This document shows, piece by piece, positions 30,121 through 41,850 of a DNA stretch of 64,000 nucleotides. The notes beneath the pieces were generated by a model. It was not told where the DNA came from. It made no database searches and saw nothing but the letters and a program-made list of their open reading frames with translations. Every line of letters starts with the position of its first letter. Position 1 is the stretch's first letter. Made by a program: the position numbers and the translations under genes. This stretch comes from Adiantum capillus-veneris (Eukaryota > Streptophyta > Polypodiopsida > Polypodiales > Pteridaceae), in assembly GCA_014529385.2 (NCBI GenBank), contig CM043947.1, positions 101,460,811 to 101,524,810 on the forward strand, in the 5' to 3' direction.

Positions 30121-30611
30121 AGTGGTAGGTCTACGCTAGCGTTTAGGCTTTAGGGTTAAGGTTAGGTTTGGAGTAGAGGGTTTAGGGTAGGCTTTAGGGT
30201 TAGGGCTAGGGTTAGGGTTAGGTTTAGGATAGGCTTCAGGTAGAGAGGGAGAGATAGAGGGATAGAGGGAAAGAGGGAGAGAAAGAGAGGGAAATAGGGA
30301 GAGATATAGAGAGGGAGATAGAGGTAGAGAGAAACAGGAAAGAGGGGGAGAGAGAGAAGCAGAGCGAGAGAGGGAGAGGTAGAGGGAGAGAAAGAAGGAG
30401 AGGTTTTAGGGTAGGTTGTAGGATAGGGTTTAGGTAGAGAGGGAGATAAAGAGAGATAGAGGGAAAGAGGGAGAGAAAGACAGGAAAATAGGGAGAGGGT
30501 ATAGGGTTAGGGTTAGGCTTTAGGTTTAGGGCTAGGGCTAGGTTTAGGGTGGGATTTAGGTAGAGGGTTTAGGGTAGGGTTTACGTGTAGGCTTTAGGTT
30601 TAGAGAAAGAG

Positions 30612-30666
<55 letters not shown>

Positions 30667-31290
30667 AGGGAGAGGGAGAGGGAGGAGGGAGGGGGCAAGG
30701 GAAAGAGAGAGAAAAGAGGGAGAGAAAAAGAAGGAGAGAGGAGATATGGAGAAAAAGAGAGGGAAATAGGGAGAGATATAGAGAGGGAGATAGAGCTTGG
30801 AGAGAAAGAGGCAAGAGGGAGAGGGTTTAGGATAGGCTTTAGGCTAGGGTTTAGGTAGAGAGGGAGAGAAAGAGAGATAGAGGTAAAGAGGGAGAGAAAG
30901 AGAGGGAAATAGGGAGACTCTTTAGGGTTAGGGCTAGGGTTAGGTTTAGACTAGGATTTATGTAGAGGGTTTAGGGAGAAAAAGAGAGGGAAATAGAAAG
31001 AGATATAGAGAGGGAGATATAGGTAGAGCGAAAGGGGAAAGGAGAGAGGGTTTAGGGTAGGATTTACGCTAGGGTTTAGATAGAGAGGGAGAGAAAGAGA
31101 GGTACAAGAAAAGAGGGAGAGAAAGAGAGGGAAATAGAGAGAGGGTTTAGGGTTAGGGTTAGGCTTTAGGTAGAGAGAGGGATAGAGGAAGAGAGAAAGA
31201 GAGAGAGGAAGAGAGAGGGATAGAGGAAGAGAGGAAGAGAGAGAGAGAGGGATAGGGAAAGAGGGAGAGAAAGAGAGTGTAGCGATAGGT
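30121..31290. repeat. TTAGGG/TTTAGGG-rich and GA-rich block
   Basis: Telomere-like GGTTTAGGGTTAGGG words on the + strand alternate with GAGAGGGAGAGAAAGAG blocks, in an irregular higher-order pattern of about 250-300 bp. A pure (GA)n run is at about 30606-30656. The G-rich strand is on top, opposite to 27560-29110. Confidence 0.75.
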
Positions 31291-33640
31291 AGTTAGTAAT
31301 TAGAGCTTAGGTTTCATTCTTCTCTACCTAAGAAGATGCACTGTTTTAATCTATGAAAGGATGGAGTTGTTCATTGCAATAGAGTAAGTAGGACTGGGAT
31401 TTATTATCTTGATTGGCATGCCTTTTTACAAGGTTCAGGGGACACCATTGAGAACTATGATAATTAAGTCTTTTTAGGCTTTAACCATTATTGAGCTATT
31501 GGCATTGTTAAACCCACTCCAATACTCTTTGCAATAAACAATATTATAAACCATGGGTGTAGTTCCTTGAGTGCATTTTTTGAAGACTGAGAGAAGTAGT
31601 AATCAAAACTTTAGTCTCTGTCTATCTCTACCCTCTCCTATATGTATGTTTGGGTGCAAAGAGAGGGTTGGATGTACGCATGTAGTTGTATATGTATGCA
31701 GATTAGATATAGCGCTAGGTTCTGATAATTACCAACCTGTAATGTAGATGTCAGGCGAGAGACCACCTAGTGGGGAGTAACGATCACATTATTCTTCTGG
31801 TTGGTTCACGTCCCAGATGGGCTCCCATCCACGATGGACATCATCTCTAGTGGACCCAAATCTTCAGGCGGCGGTAAGTCCAAACGAAGACATTAAGCTC
31901 ATATGTAGCTAGTTTCTTGTGAACGTGAGTGTAGGTTTCTCTTTGATATTCGCAGATATGTTCCTCAACCACTAGTAGACCTAGACCTCCAACGGGCACT
32001 CTCTTTACAAGACGAGTACCTCCATTTGACAAAGGGATTTTTTGGCCGTTACACTCGACAACAGCTTGCAGCCTACGATCTTTCTCAACATTCATACCAT
32101 GGGGGATCCAGGGAGGGACTCCCTACGTCCAAAGTCTTGCATTGATGACACCTCCTTCTACGGCCAGTCTTACGGACCTTCTCCTCTTCCATTGCAGGGT
32201 CCCACTCTAGCAAGCAGGTCAATGTTATGAATGTGGAGCTGATCATTGGGCGCAAGGAGTTGTCCACACAAGGGCAAACGTGTAAAGATTTTTGGATATT
32301 GAAATGAATGTAGAATCAATCATGTTCTCGAAAAATTTCCAAGAAATAATAATAATAAGAAAGGAAAAGATACGATGAATAACATTGGGATTTTTCCATG
32401 GTTGAATGGATCAAAAACTAAGCACACAATTCCAATAAATGTGGTGATGAGAGCTCAAGCTCAAGAAGCTACCAAGAACACACCTACTGAGAACAGACAC
32501 AAACTACATATTCAAACAAAAATTGAGAGCATACTAGCAGTAAGGACTCAAAGAAAATCATGGAAAGCAAAATAAGGCAAAATAAAAGCAAAAAGGCTAA
32601 AAGAGAAACATACCTTAGAAACGGAGAGCAACAAACTAGAGAGCAGCTAAAACATGAAAAGAAAACTAAGAATCAAACAGAAAGAGTGGTGCCATTTAAA
32701 ACATCATCGAGAGGCTCAATCGTGGTTGATAAAGTTTAGAGCCTTCAGAGGCTCTACTACAAGCTTACAAAGCCATACTGGAAACCAATCAGACATTGAA
32801 ACAGAGATGGTTGACATATCCATGTCTAAAGAATGAGGAACAAAGACTTGAAATGTGCAAGAGGCTCATAGAGATAACTCAAGCTCTAATAAATCCAGAG
32901 AAACAAACATCTCTAGACAAGACGTATTAATACACAAAAGAAACAAATTATCATATGAGACAAGAGACAAAAACACCATTGGGAAATAGGACAGTGGCTA
33001 ATACCATGGATGACTCAAAGTCACAGGTGATGATGCCAATCCTAAAGTGTGTGATCTATGGCCACAAGCCTTATGGGAAACTATAAGGAATAAGAAGGCT
33101 GGTACTGTGACTTTCCTCTTATCACTAAGATCAACATGAAACACAAGTTCTACCCAAGAGATATACAATTTCTATATGGTGTGATGCGGGAATAGAAGCC
33201 TTTTTGGGAAGAGTAAACTGGAAGCTTACAAAACGTTGCCATCTTTCATAGGAAAACATGAAATGAAATCAAAGGTTAGGTTAGTACCTTCACAATGGAA
33301 ACTAATTCCAAATATGGTGGACACTAAAAGGATGATGGACACTAAAAGCCTGCATAAGCTGACGTCAACTCCTATGCAATGCAAGACAACTCTCTCTAAG
33401 CTTTTATAGATTAGGCCACATCTATGGAGAGAAGTGGAAAAAAAAATTTGAGAAGATGTTATTGAAAATTCCTCTTTAAGACATTTTCTTAGATTATCAA
33501 ATGGGTAAAATGATGCAAAACACAACAAAGGTAGAACCAGTAGCGGTAAACAAGGTGGGTGATCACTATGAATGAGAAGAAGGGAATACCACCTTGCCAA
33601 TGGAACATAAAGGAAGAAAAACAATTGCTATATTTGATAG
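31291..33640. other. Intergenic stretch, no gene recognised
   Basis: Mostly AT-rich sequence. Small frames occur (31847-32095 on minus, 32375-32575 on plus), but none shows a motif I know. The A-rich, Lys/Gln-coding part from about 32300 could be decayed gag of the gypsy fragment that follows, which is only an inference from position and composition. Confidence 0.4.
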
Positions 33641-35700
33641 GGGGCTAGAGTGGCCATTGCCACCAAAGAGATATGGGAGAAATGGGGAAGACCAGCTCTC
33701 ATAAAAAGAAGGATGAAATTACAACTTGTAGACGGTTATGTTGAGAGACCTGTACGTATGTTTGAAAAAATTATAGTAATCTTTTGTGGGATAGAGTATA
33801 TGCATACCTTTGCAATAGTATATTTTTGCAAGTTCAACAACTTTGATGTCATTTTAGGGAGACCATTTATGCATCAACTTAAAACAGTACAAGATTGGGT
33901 CTACGACCAGATCTACTTGAGGCACAAAGAGATTACTACAAGGATAAGCATGAAAGACCATAGCTTCATAGATGTTAGTTGAAATCTCGTAGAGAAATTT
34001 CATTCAACAACAATTAATGAGAAAGAGATACTATATACCATTCCAAGATAAGAATTATATTCCAAATCCATTTCCTAAAAACTTGTTTAAACCTTTTGGT
34101 TGGAATCAGATACTAGCTACTCTAGACATATGTGTGAATGAGGTAACCCCAACAAGATTTTTTGACAAAGATGGTTATAATATTCTACCCTTCCAAACGG
34201 TAAGTGTTATCTTGGAATCAAGGTCAGAGATTGGGGACCTAGATATGGGAGAAACTCTTGATTGTAAATGCATAGTTGAAAAGATTTCCAGTGGGCATGA
34301 TATACCTTTGCTCACCATTGGATCATTACAAGTTGAAAAGAAGCCATTCAGAAATGAGGCAACCAAAACACATGCTAATAGATGGAAGGCTATATAAGCA
34401 AGGAAATGATAGCATGTTGAGGCTATGTATAGAGCCAAACAAGAGATATTTTTGATCTAGGCTCATATACAAACAAAAGGGATTCTTAACGGTCCCAATG
34501 GGAAATCACAAGCATACAAAAGACTGAGAAGACTAGGTGTATATACTAGCCTAGAATACAAAAACGTGTTTACAAATACATTAGTTCATGCAGCAATTGT
34601 GCAACCAAGGTACCTATAGAACATGCAACACTATTTATAGAATGACTTTAGCACCTAAATGGAGCTCATACATTTTGGAGTATCTAATGACTCAAACCTT
34701 GCCGAAGGGATCAACCAAAGCAAGGATTAAATCCATTTAGATAGAAGCAAAGAATTGTGTGCTGATTGAACATCACCTCTACAAGCAAGGAAAGGACAAT
34801 CAACTACAAATGTGTGCCACAAAGAGTGAATACATTCTGATTCTAGAGCAAGCTCATGTTAAACAAGTAAGTGGACATTTTTTTGCCGATAAAACTATAA
34901 AAGCAATTTTTATTGGAGGAATTATGTGGCCTACCTTGTTTTGGATGCTAAATCTTATGTAAAAGATGTGATGAGTGACAACAAACACAGAAGTGATGAG
35001 TGCAATAGAGGTGCAATAAATGATAGAAGTCTTGCTAGATGAATTCATGGTATTTCATTGCAAATCAACACCCTATCACCCTCAACATGATGGACAAGCT
35101 GAGAGAACAAACAAAATCATAGGCACAATGCTCACAAAAATAGTAAGTGAATCAAAAGCAAAAAGCTACATTTAACTTTATGGCTATATCAAGTAGCTTA
35201 CAAAACATTGATTGGAACAACACATTCAACATGGTTTTTGGTCTTAATTCCATATTTTCCATAGATTTCTTGATTCCAATGCTTAGAGTAGCCCAAAATT
35301 AAGAGTGGACCAATCACAAACTGTCAGAAAGGTTAGATATTCTTGAAAAGCTAGATGAGATATGCTTATGAGTTGTCACAAGCATCTATATCTAGACAAG
35401 ACACATAAAAGAGCTTCATGATCAAAAAGTGATCAACAAGGAGTTCAAAAAGGGAGACTATGTATTAGTATACACCTTGAAACAACACTCTTAGAAACAA
35501 AAGAATCAAGGTAAGGGTCCATTTGTGGTTCACAATATATCATCGAGTGGATCCATAAATCTTGCTACATTAGAGCGAGAAGAGATGCACAATTGGATTA
35601 GTGGATGCATGTTAAAGAAGTGTCATTTTTCACTAACCACTGAAATGTTGGAGAAGATCCACAAAGCAGCAAACCCAAGCTAATAAGCAAAGGCTCAAGA
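33641..35700 (+). pseudogene. Degraded Ty3-gypsy pol fragment lacking RT and RNase H
   Basis: Separate pieces of a gypsy polyprotein appear in order, split by stops and frameshifts. A retropepsin C-terminal piece with NNFDVILGRPFMHQL is at about 33650-33980, and a linker follows at 34017-34397. An H2C2-type integrase finger region (about 34759-34960) comes next, then an integrase core end with STPYHPQHDGQAERTNK (about 35050-35110). The integrase C-terminal region with GKGPFVVHNISSSGSINLATL lies near 35510-35570. Reverse transcriptase and RNase H, which should lie between protease and integrase, are missing. No LTRs were recognised. Confidence 0.7.
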
Positions 35701-36900
35701 TCAAAGTTGTAGATTTCAAAGCGCAAATAATGACAAAACGACTTACAAATTCTGTCACAACTAGAAATGGCACCTCCTCAAATCAAAGCAATTCAAGTAC
35801 AGTAAAATTGTCTTGGAGGCATAGACGTAGCCATCCAAATATAGCTTCCAAATGAAGATGATAGATGTGCCACTATCAACAAATCACATAGATCTAAAGG
35901 AAGTAAATTAAGGGAAGGTTGTCAACTTAGGCCAAATCAATCTATCAATCAATATCGATGGAGATCAATGCCCACATCAGTTTCAATGCATGGCAAATAT
36001 AGATCTCAATGAAGTAGTCATCCTAGGAGTTCCCTCGATGTGCACATACGAAACAATTTTGAAATCAAAAAAGGATGCATTAAAGTTCATATTAACAACA
36101 CCTCTTACATCACTCCACTAGCAAAGAGTGATCAATATGTGAAAATTACAACTCATTGTGGCAAATCCATAGCAATTGATAATGTCTACACTTGTATGAC
36201 ATTTCAACCAACAATCCACAAGGCTGGTATAGGTAAAGAAATCAATTATGTCCAACAAACCTAAGAAGATATGGATACCCAAGCCCACAGGTCAAAACGC
36301 AGCAACCAAAAGGAAAGGTGAGAATCCTTCTACAAGATCTCAATAACCTAAGAGCAATTATCTTGGCAGTGGCAACCAAAACAACAATGACAATCCGAAG
36401 AAAACCTACCCAAGTATCAATGGATTATAAAGAAATCACAAACCAACAAACCCCAATTAACATAGACAACTTGGCAATGGAGATCAGAACTATAGACTTG
36501 ACACCCGACTCAATTGTCTCTACAAACCACAACTACTGAGTACAAGTGGGTGCCAAAGTCAACAAAAATCACGACACAAATACATCAAAACCCCACAATT
36601 AAAGATAGAGCACGGCATATTCAAGCACTTTTGTTCAAAAAACATATTATAGATGGAGCCTTGGTAGTAAATCCCACTGAATGAATAGTTTAATACCCAC
36701 ATCTTGCAAAACATCATGTTACCCCATGCAGTTCTCCCATTGGAATAATAGGGACACATTACATGTCCTGGCATAGATACAGAGCTACCACCCATGCACA
36801 TTGCAGAACCTTTTGTCCAAAACAACTCAAAATGGGAAAGGGGGAGTAGCACCCAATAGTTACCATAAGATGATGAGAATACTTGTGTATAGTGTATAAA
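35701..36900 (+). pseudogene. Retroelement-like debris with purine tract
   Basis: Short frames are interrupted by stops. At about 35920-36080 one frame reads INLSINIDGDQCPHQF and EVVILGVPSMCTYETIL, which resembles a retropepsin end, and at 36265-36300 another reads KKIWIPKPTG. The frame at 36040-36264 overlaps the first in another phase. GGGAAAGGGGGAG at 36833-36845 looks like a polypurine tract, but no LTR is recognisable after it. The family is uncertain. Confidence 0.35.
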
Positions 36901-37431
36901 GTGTCTTTTTCACTTATTTTTTGTTTAATTTTTACTTTTTATTAGGTTTTTATCTCTTATGAGAAATATTAATGAGCCATATAGTCCAAATTGTGACAAT
37001 CATGATGCCTATAGAAAGAGCATGTATATATGAGTGTGAGAAATGATTTTGGCTAATTTTTGGCCGAATAATAATAAATTTCAATAATTAACTTTAACTT
37101 TTAGTTCATCGCGATAAAAAATTAGTAAAATTATCCAGGATATTTGGAATTCACTTTTGAAAGCAAACACTCAATCACTAGAACAAGATCTTCAAGCATG
37201 GCAAGTTTTAAAAGATTTGGTTCAAATCAAATTTTTGGCCAACTTGCAAATGATCAAATTTGCAAAATCAAGGGCAAAAGTGATAGGATATCCAAAACAT
37301 GAGCCATTTGAACCATAGGTGATGTGACATGAGCAATCAAGGCAAATAAGGTAAGGGTATACTTGGGGTTCTAGGTAAGTCGGATACATATATCCAAGTA
37401 GGGCAAAATAGGCCCCATTTGCATTTGCGAC

Positions 37432-37474
<43 letters not shown>

Positions 37475-37855
37475 GGTTCTAGGTAAGCCAGATACATATA
37501 TCCAAGTAGGGCAAAATAGGCCTCATTTGCATTTGAGAGAGAGAGAGAGAGCTACAGCTTTTTGTTGACCTAGAGTACACGCCATTTTTTTGCCTGCTAC
37601 GAGCCACCCGAAGCCACCATTCTTCACCAAATTTGATAGGTACGGTCTACATGCCTCCCTTGACATGTCTATGTGAGTTGCACAACACAAAAAAACACCA
37701 AACCAATCACATCAATCAAAACCAAACTGGATTTTTTGCAAAGAATTCAATGCTAACAGAGGGCTCAAAAATGGAGTAAACTCAAAATGACTTGGGCAAA
37801 ACACTCAACAAGTTAGGTGCTTCAAGGCCATGTACTCAAAGTCCAATTTGGTGGT
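36901..37855. other. AT-rich stretch with a ~110-bp duplication and GA runs
   Basis: GGGGTTCTAGGTAAG...GGGCAAAATAGGCC with CATTTGCATTTG occurs twice (about 37362-37430 and 37472-37533). Each copy is followed by a GA microsatellite (37436-37468 and about 37535-37551). No gene is supported. The minus-strand frame at 37222-37497 reads through the repeat. Confidence 0.7.
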
Positions 37856-38980
37856 GGAACATGGATTGTGATCCATGTTCCCTAGCACCCAAACTCAGAA
37901 ATAGTTCTCTAGGAGATTGTCCCCTAGTACATTGATGCACAAATATAAGAAAAGAGCTCATGTATGGATCATGATTCATGCCCTGTAATAGCTCAGATTT
38001 GGACCAAAGTTTCTTGCAATTAGAGCACAGACTTGGGAGACCACCCCTAAAGTTTGGTTGAATTTGTGCATGGTTTAACCTATAAACCCCAAATTTTCAA
38101 AAACTAAGACTCCAAATCAAAAGTCATGCAAAAGCCCAAACGTTGGTGCCCAATTACTTTATAGAAACATGCCAAAATGATATCCTACATTTTATCTAAT
38201 CACTTTGGAACATGGATCATGGTCCATGTTCTCCATGTGCCAATACAGTCCACAAGTGTCTTAAAGTGCCAAGGGCATCACAAAAGTGAGGGAACTCTAT
38301 AAGTTTGGATAAAATTCAAAGTATCTAAGAGCCAGAAGTTATTGTCCCTTGGAAATAAACCTTAATTGATAAACTTGGAAATGTTTATGTGACTTAAAGA
38401 GTCAAAATGCATCCAAAAAGCGCTTGGTAGTAGCATGAGACTTGACATCAATTGGACATACAAAAGTTTTCCATCTTCAAAGCATTAGATAAAGGAAAAC
38501 TACCATCTACTAACCATAGGATTGCAACATAGAGGGCTCCAAGAAACATTTTTGGTCAAAGTCAGAAAAATATGGCCATAAATTGGAAAATTGGGTTAAA
38601 GTTAGCAAATTTAGATTTGAAACTAAAAATATTTTATCAATGTGCTAGGATTAGCTATTAGGACACACTATCAAAGTCCTAGCCCATTATATGACCAAAC
38701 ATGGATTGCGATCCATGTACCCATTTCAAATTTTTGAATCCCTAGCTATCATGAGCCACATACCATTTGTTGTCTAACCCTAAAGTTTCAAATTGGTTGA
38801 ATACAAAGTTTCCCTAATTTCTCTAAGTATATGGAAAAATGTAAAATTTGACTTGATGTGCAAACCAAAGATCCAAATCCAAAAATTTGCTACCATAGTA
38901 TCTACTAATCATGTTGAACGTGATGGCACCAAGAAAACAAAGTTTTCTTTCAAACATGGATCACAATCCATGTACCTCTA
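37856..38980. repeat. Dispersed palindrome ATGGATnnnnATCCAT, five copies
   Basis: ACATGGATYRYGATCCATGT or close variants occur at 37859-37878, 37961-37980 (imperfect), 38211-38230, 38699-38718 and 38954-38973, mostly followed by (C/T)CCC or ACC. Spacings 250, 488 and 255 suggest a decayed tandem unit near 250 bp, and an AAGTTTGG(T/A)...AAATT block recurs about 85-90 bp after several palindromes. The last copy is the reverse complement of the first. No coding sequence is seen. Confidence 0.75.
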
Positions 38981-39159
38981 GCCCAAAATTGACTTGAGCC
39001 AATTTTTCCTAGTCTCTATAGTTGTCTTAGACACATTGCTGAAGTTTGGTCAAATTTGGGTCTCATTTGCTTAAGTTATGCTCTATTTTCAGTTTATGGT
39101 CAAGTTTGCACTAAAGCAAATTTCTTGACAAGTTTTTGACTGAATTATTGACGCTAAAC

Positions 39160-39640
39160 TAATAAATTTTGTTAGTAAATTGGGAAGATTATCTCTCTAT
39201 TCTTGAGTTTTCTTACAATAGTGCCAAGCATGTGACAACTGGTTTTAGTTCTTTCATGCCTATGTATGGTTTTCAACCTCGGTCACTAGTTACACTGGCT
39301 TTGGCAACTGAGAAACTTCAGCAAGCCAAGGATTTTCTACAAGCTAACATGGAAATCCTGAGGCTGTCTCGTCAAAATTTTTGGCAAGCACAAGATTGGT
39401 ATAAAACGTATGCTGATAAGAAACGTCATCAAGTTACCTTCATGGAAGGGAAAGAGGTATTTTTATTTGTGCTAAAGGATTCAAAAAAGACTGGGCCAAA
39501 ACCTAAATTATCTCCTTGATATTATGGGCCTCTAAAAATATTCAAGCAAGTTGGAGATATGGCTTAGAAACTCTTATTACATGTGCACTCTCACATTCAT
39601 CCAATATTTCATGTAAGTCTTTTATGTAGCGCTTGCATAT
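39160..39640 (+). pseudogene. Ty3-gypsy integrase C-terminal fragment
   Basis: The frame at 39169-39519 reads NWEDYLSILEFSYNSAKHV, TTGFSSFMPMYGFQPRS and AQDWYKTYADKKRH, the characteristic end of gypsy integrases. After a TGA it continues as YYGPLKIFKQVGDMA and then SHIHPIFHVSLL, the region leading to a chromodomain in chromoviruses. Everything upstream (protease to integrase core) is absent. I class it as a chromovirus-like remnant. Confidence 0.75.
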
Positions 39641-39678
39641 GGATGACCATGTCATTGACCAACAATTTTTGGTTGGTT

Positions 39679-39978
39679 TCATTGAGCCCCCAACTCATCT
39701 GCATGAACATAAGCATATTCTTGACTATCATGATCTACATATGTGTCATCATGTGCATCCACAAGCTTAGTCATAGGCAAAACAACTTTCATAGCAACAA
39801 ACATTCTAGAGCTTGCAACATCCTCGACAGAGCCTATATCCATAGAAGGTGGGCATACATCACTGCCTTGCAGAACATTCTTAACACCCTTTGACACAAG
39901 AACATGCGTCATCATGTAAGCCCACATTAGGTAGTTATCCATATTTAATTTTTTCTCAACAAAAAATATCTTGAACAC
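39679..39978 (-). pseudogene. Copia gag N-terminal fragment, antisense
   Basis: The minus-strand frame begins near KKLNMDNYLMWAYMMTHVL, the conserved Asn-Tyr-x-x-Trp start of copia-type gag proteins, and continues VSKGVKNVLQGSD. It becomes Asp/His-rich afterwards and stops. It is a short fragment next to, and opposite in direction to, the gypsy piece. Sequence to its right (to about 40560) could be its leader and LTR in reverse, but no LTR pair is visible. Confidence 0.5.
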
Positions 39979-41270
39979 ATGTGTGTTGTTGTTAGTAATG
40001 GTGAGTGACTACACCTTATGTGAAAATTGCTCCAAAAGAGGAAAAACAAAGTAGGACTAACATGTGCTATATAGAACAACCCAAAGAGGACTGTAAGGGG
40101 CTTGCTTTGCATAAAATTTCTTTGACAATGATTCTACACAAGAGGACAAAACTACTTGCACAGTACTATGTGTTGTGAAAACAGGGCAAAAATGAGCCAG
40201 GATCAAAATTATGACCACACCGAGCTCTACGAGAATCCTTGAAGTATTACTCGACCTTCTGATGCTCACCAAATCCACCCAAATCAAAGAAAGTGATCAA
40301 GAGAGTGTTAGCAACTATGCTTGAAACAATGCAATCTACTCCGATACAAATTGTTGCAACTAGGGTTGCAAGGATGCACACACAACTTGGAGAAGATGAA
40401 GAAGCTCAAGGCACATTGCTGAGAGTGTATTGATAGTGTGCAAAGATAATTTATCCCTTGATTGATGGACATATATACAATGCACGAGGGGAAAAACCTC
40501 CTTGTGAGGTAAAAGGTGCCCACACGGTCCTAAGTGTGTTCACACACATCACTACCGCATATATGGTAACAATTTTAGAAGGAGGTGGAAGAGTTCAAAG
40601 AATGGGAGTATGAACAAGGGGGTTTGGTCTTTTTTGGGATTTTTGAGCAAGAAAATGAATGTTTTAGTCCCATTGCCCATTCACATCATTCACATGTCCT
40701 TTTAACACTTTGCTTTCTGTTCCCACCCTTAATAAGCTATAGTTTATAGGAACCCTCAATAAGCTATATTTTATTGTTTTGAGCCTCATCAAATTCTTGT
40801 GAGATCTTAGGACTTATGAAGTGGCAATCATCTTCTGACAGTTTCTTGGCCATGAGTGCACTTCTATCTATGTCTCATTGTCCTTCTATGCTTTCATGTG
40901 CTTTGTCTTTGTAGCATAGTCATTCTGGTCCCGTGAAAAAGCGCTTGAAATCTTAGAGGGTTCCCTACAAACCTGCAGAGGTAGCTCAACAGTTTGGAAC
41001 CATAAGGTCCTATGGCACACCTTTTTGTCACAATGTTATCCCTAGGCTCCCTTTCAGTCTATCTTATTATCTCTTACTACAATGAATCATTGTGAACTTA
41101 GTACCCTTCTGGCGTGTAACCCCTCAAGGATAATGATTGTACTCGTTTTAATATAGAAATCTCTCAATTTGCTTTTAAAAACAAGAATAGTACAAAATGC
41201 TACAAATGATGTTATGCAAGGCCCAAACTAGTGCTTACAATTAATTCTTTTTCCAACTAATTTACTCACA
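39979..41270. other. Unassigned stretch
   Basis: No gene or convincing repeat. Frames at 40057-40287 and 40308-40523 (minus) have no recognisable motif. The part up to about 40560 may be the LTR or leader of the antisense copia fragment. Confidence 0.35.
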
Positions 41271-41554
41271 TAGGCTCTAATATACACTCTATTAGTAGGA
41301 ATCTTTCGTGATTCCCTCCCCCTCCCCTTCCCAAACTTGGCCGACGATCTTGCTTGTAGGGTTCTCCCATGCACGTTATCACTGCACCCTTCCTTCCTCT
41401 AATTTGTGATTCTTTCTTCCTTGACATCTGCTCCCATAGGCATGGCTGCTCACGATGTGAGAGTATTCTCCCAAGGACTTGTAGTCGCAGCTCTACGTCA
41501 TGGCCAACACGCAGCATAACATGGCGACCCCACACACACATTTTTGGGTGCAAA

Positions 41555-41850
41555 ATCTCACAACATTCCCTCCTCTTCCTCATTGCTTGCTCCAAATTGC
41601 ATCATTTTGCACCTCTTGGAGGGTCCTCCCACAACCCGCGTCTCGTGCGTACCTATCAAAGCAAACAAAGATGCCTAGAGGCCTACAACAAAAAGAAAAA
41701 GAAAACATCATTCCCTTCCCTACCTCATTGCTAGCTTTGAATTGCAGCATTTCCCACCCCTTGTAGGATCCTCCCACTAGCCACGTCGCATGTAGACCTA
41801 TCGCAACAAACAGAGACACCTGGAGGCGTACAACAAAGACAAAAGAAAAT
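41555..41850. repeat. ~145-bp tandem duplication
   Basis: TTCCTCATTGCTTGCTCCAAATTGCA...GGGTCCTCCCACAACCCGCGTC (from about 41562) is repeated with variants as TACCTCATTGCTAGCTTTGAATTGCA...GGATCCTCCCACTAGCCACGTC (from about 41706). Each copy ends in an A-rich CAACAAAxAxAAAAGAAAA tract. The overlapping frames come from the repeat. Confidence 0.75.

Noticed and set aside
30581-30814. 77-codon Ser/Leu/Pro frame on the minus strand
   Set aside because: It is the translation of the (CT)n complement of a GA microsatellite.
27560-31290. Head-to-head telomere fusion
   Set aside because: A fusion reads TTAGGG then CCCTAA on one strand. The order here is the reverse, and both blocks are highly degenerate.
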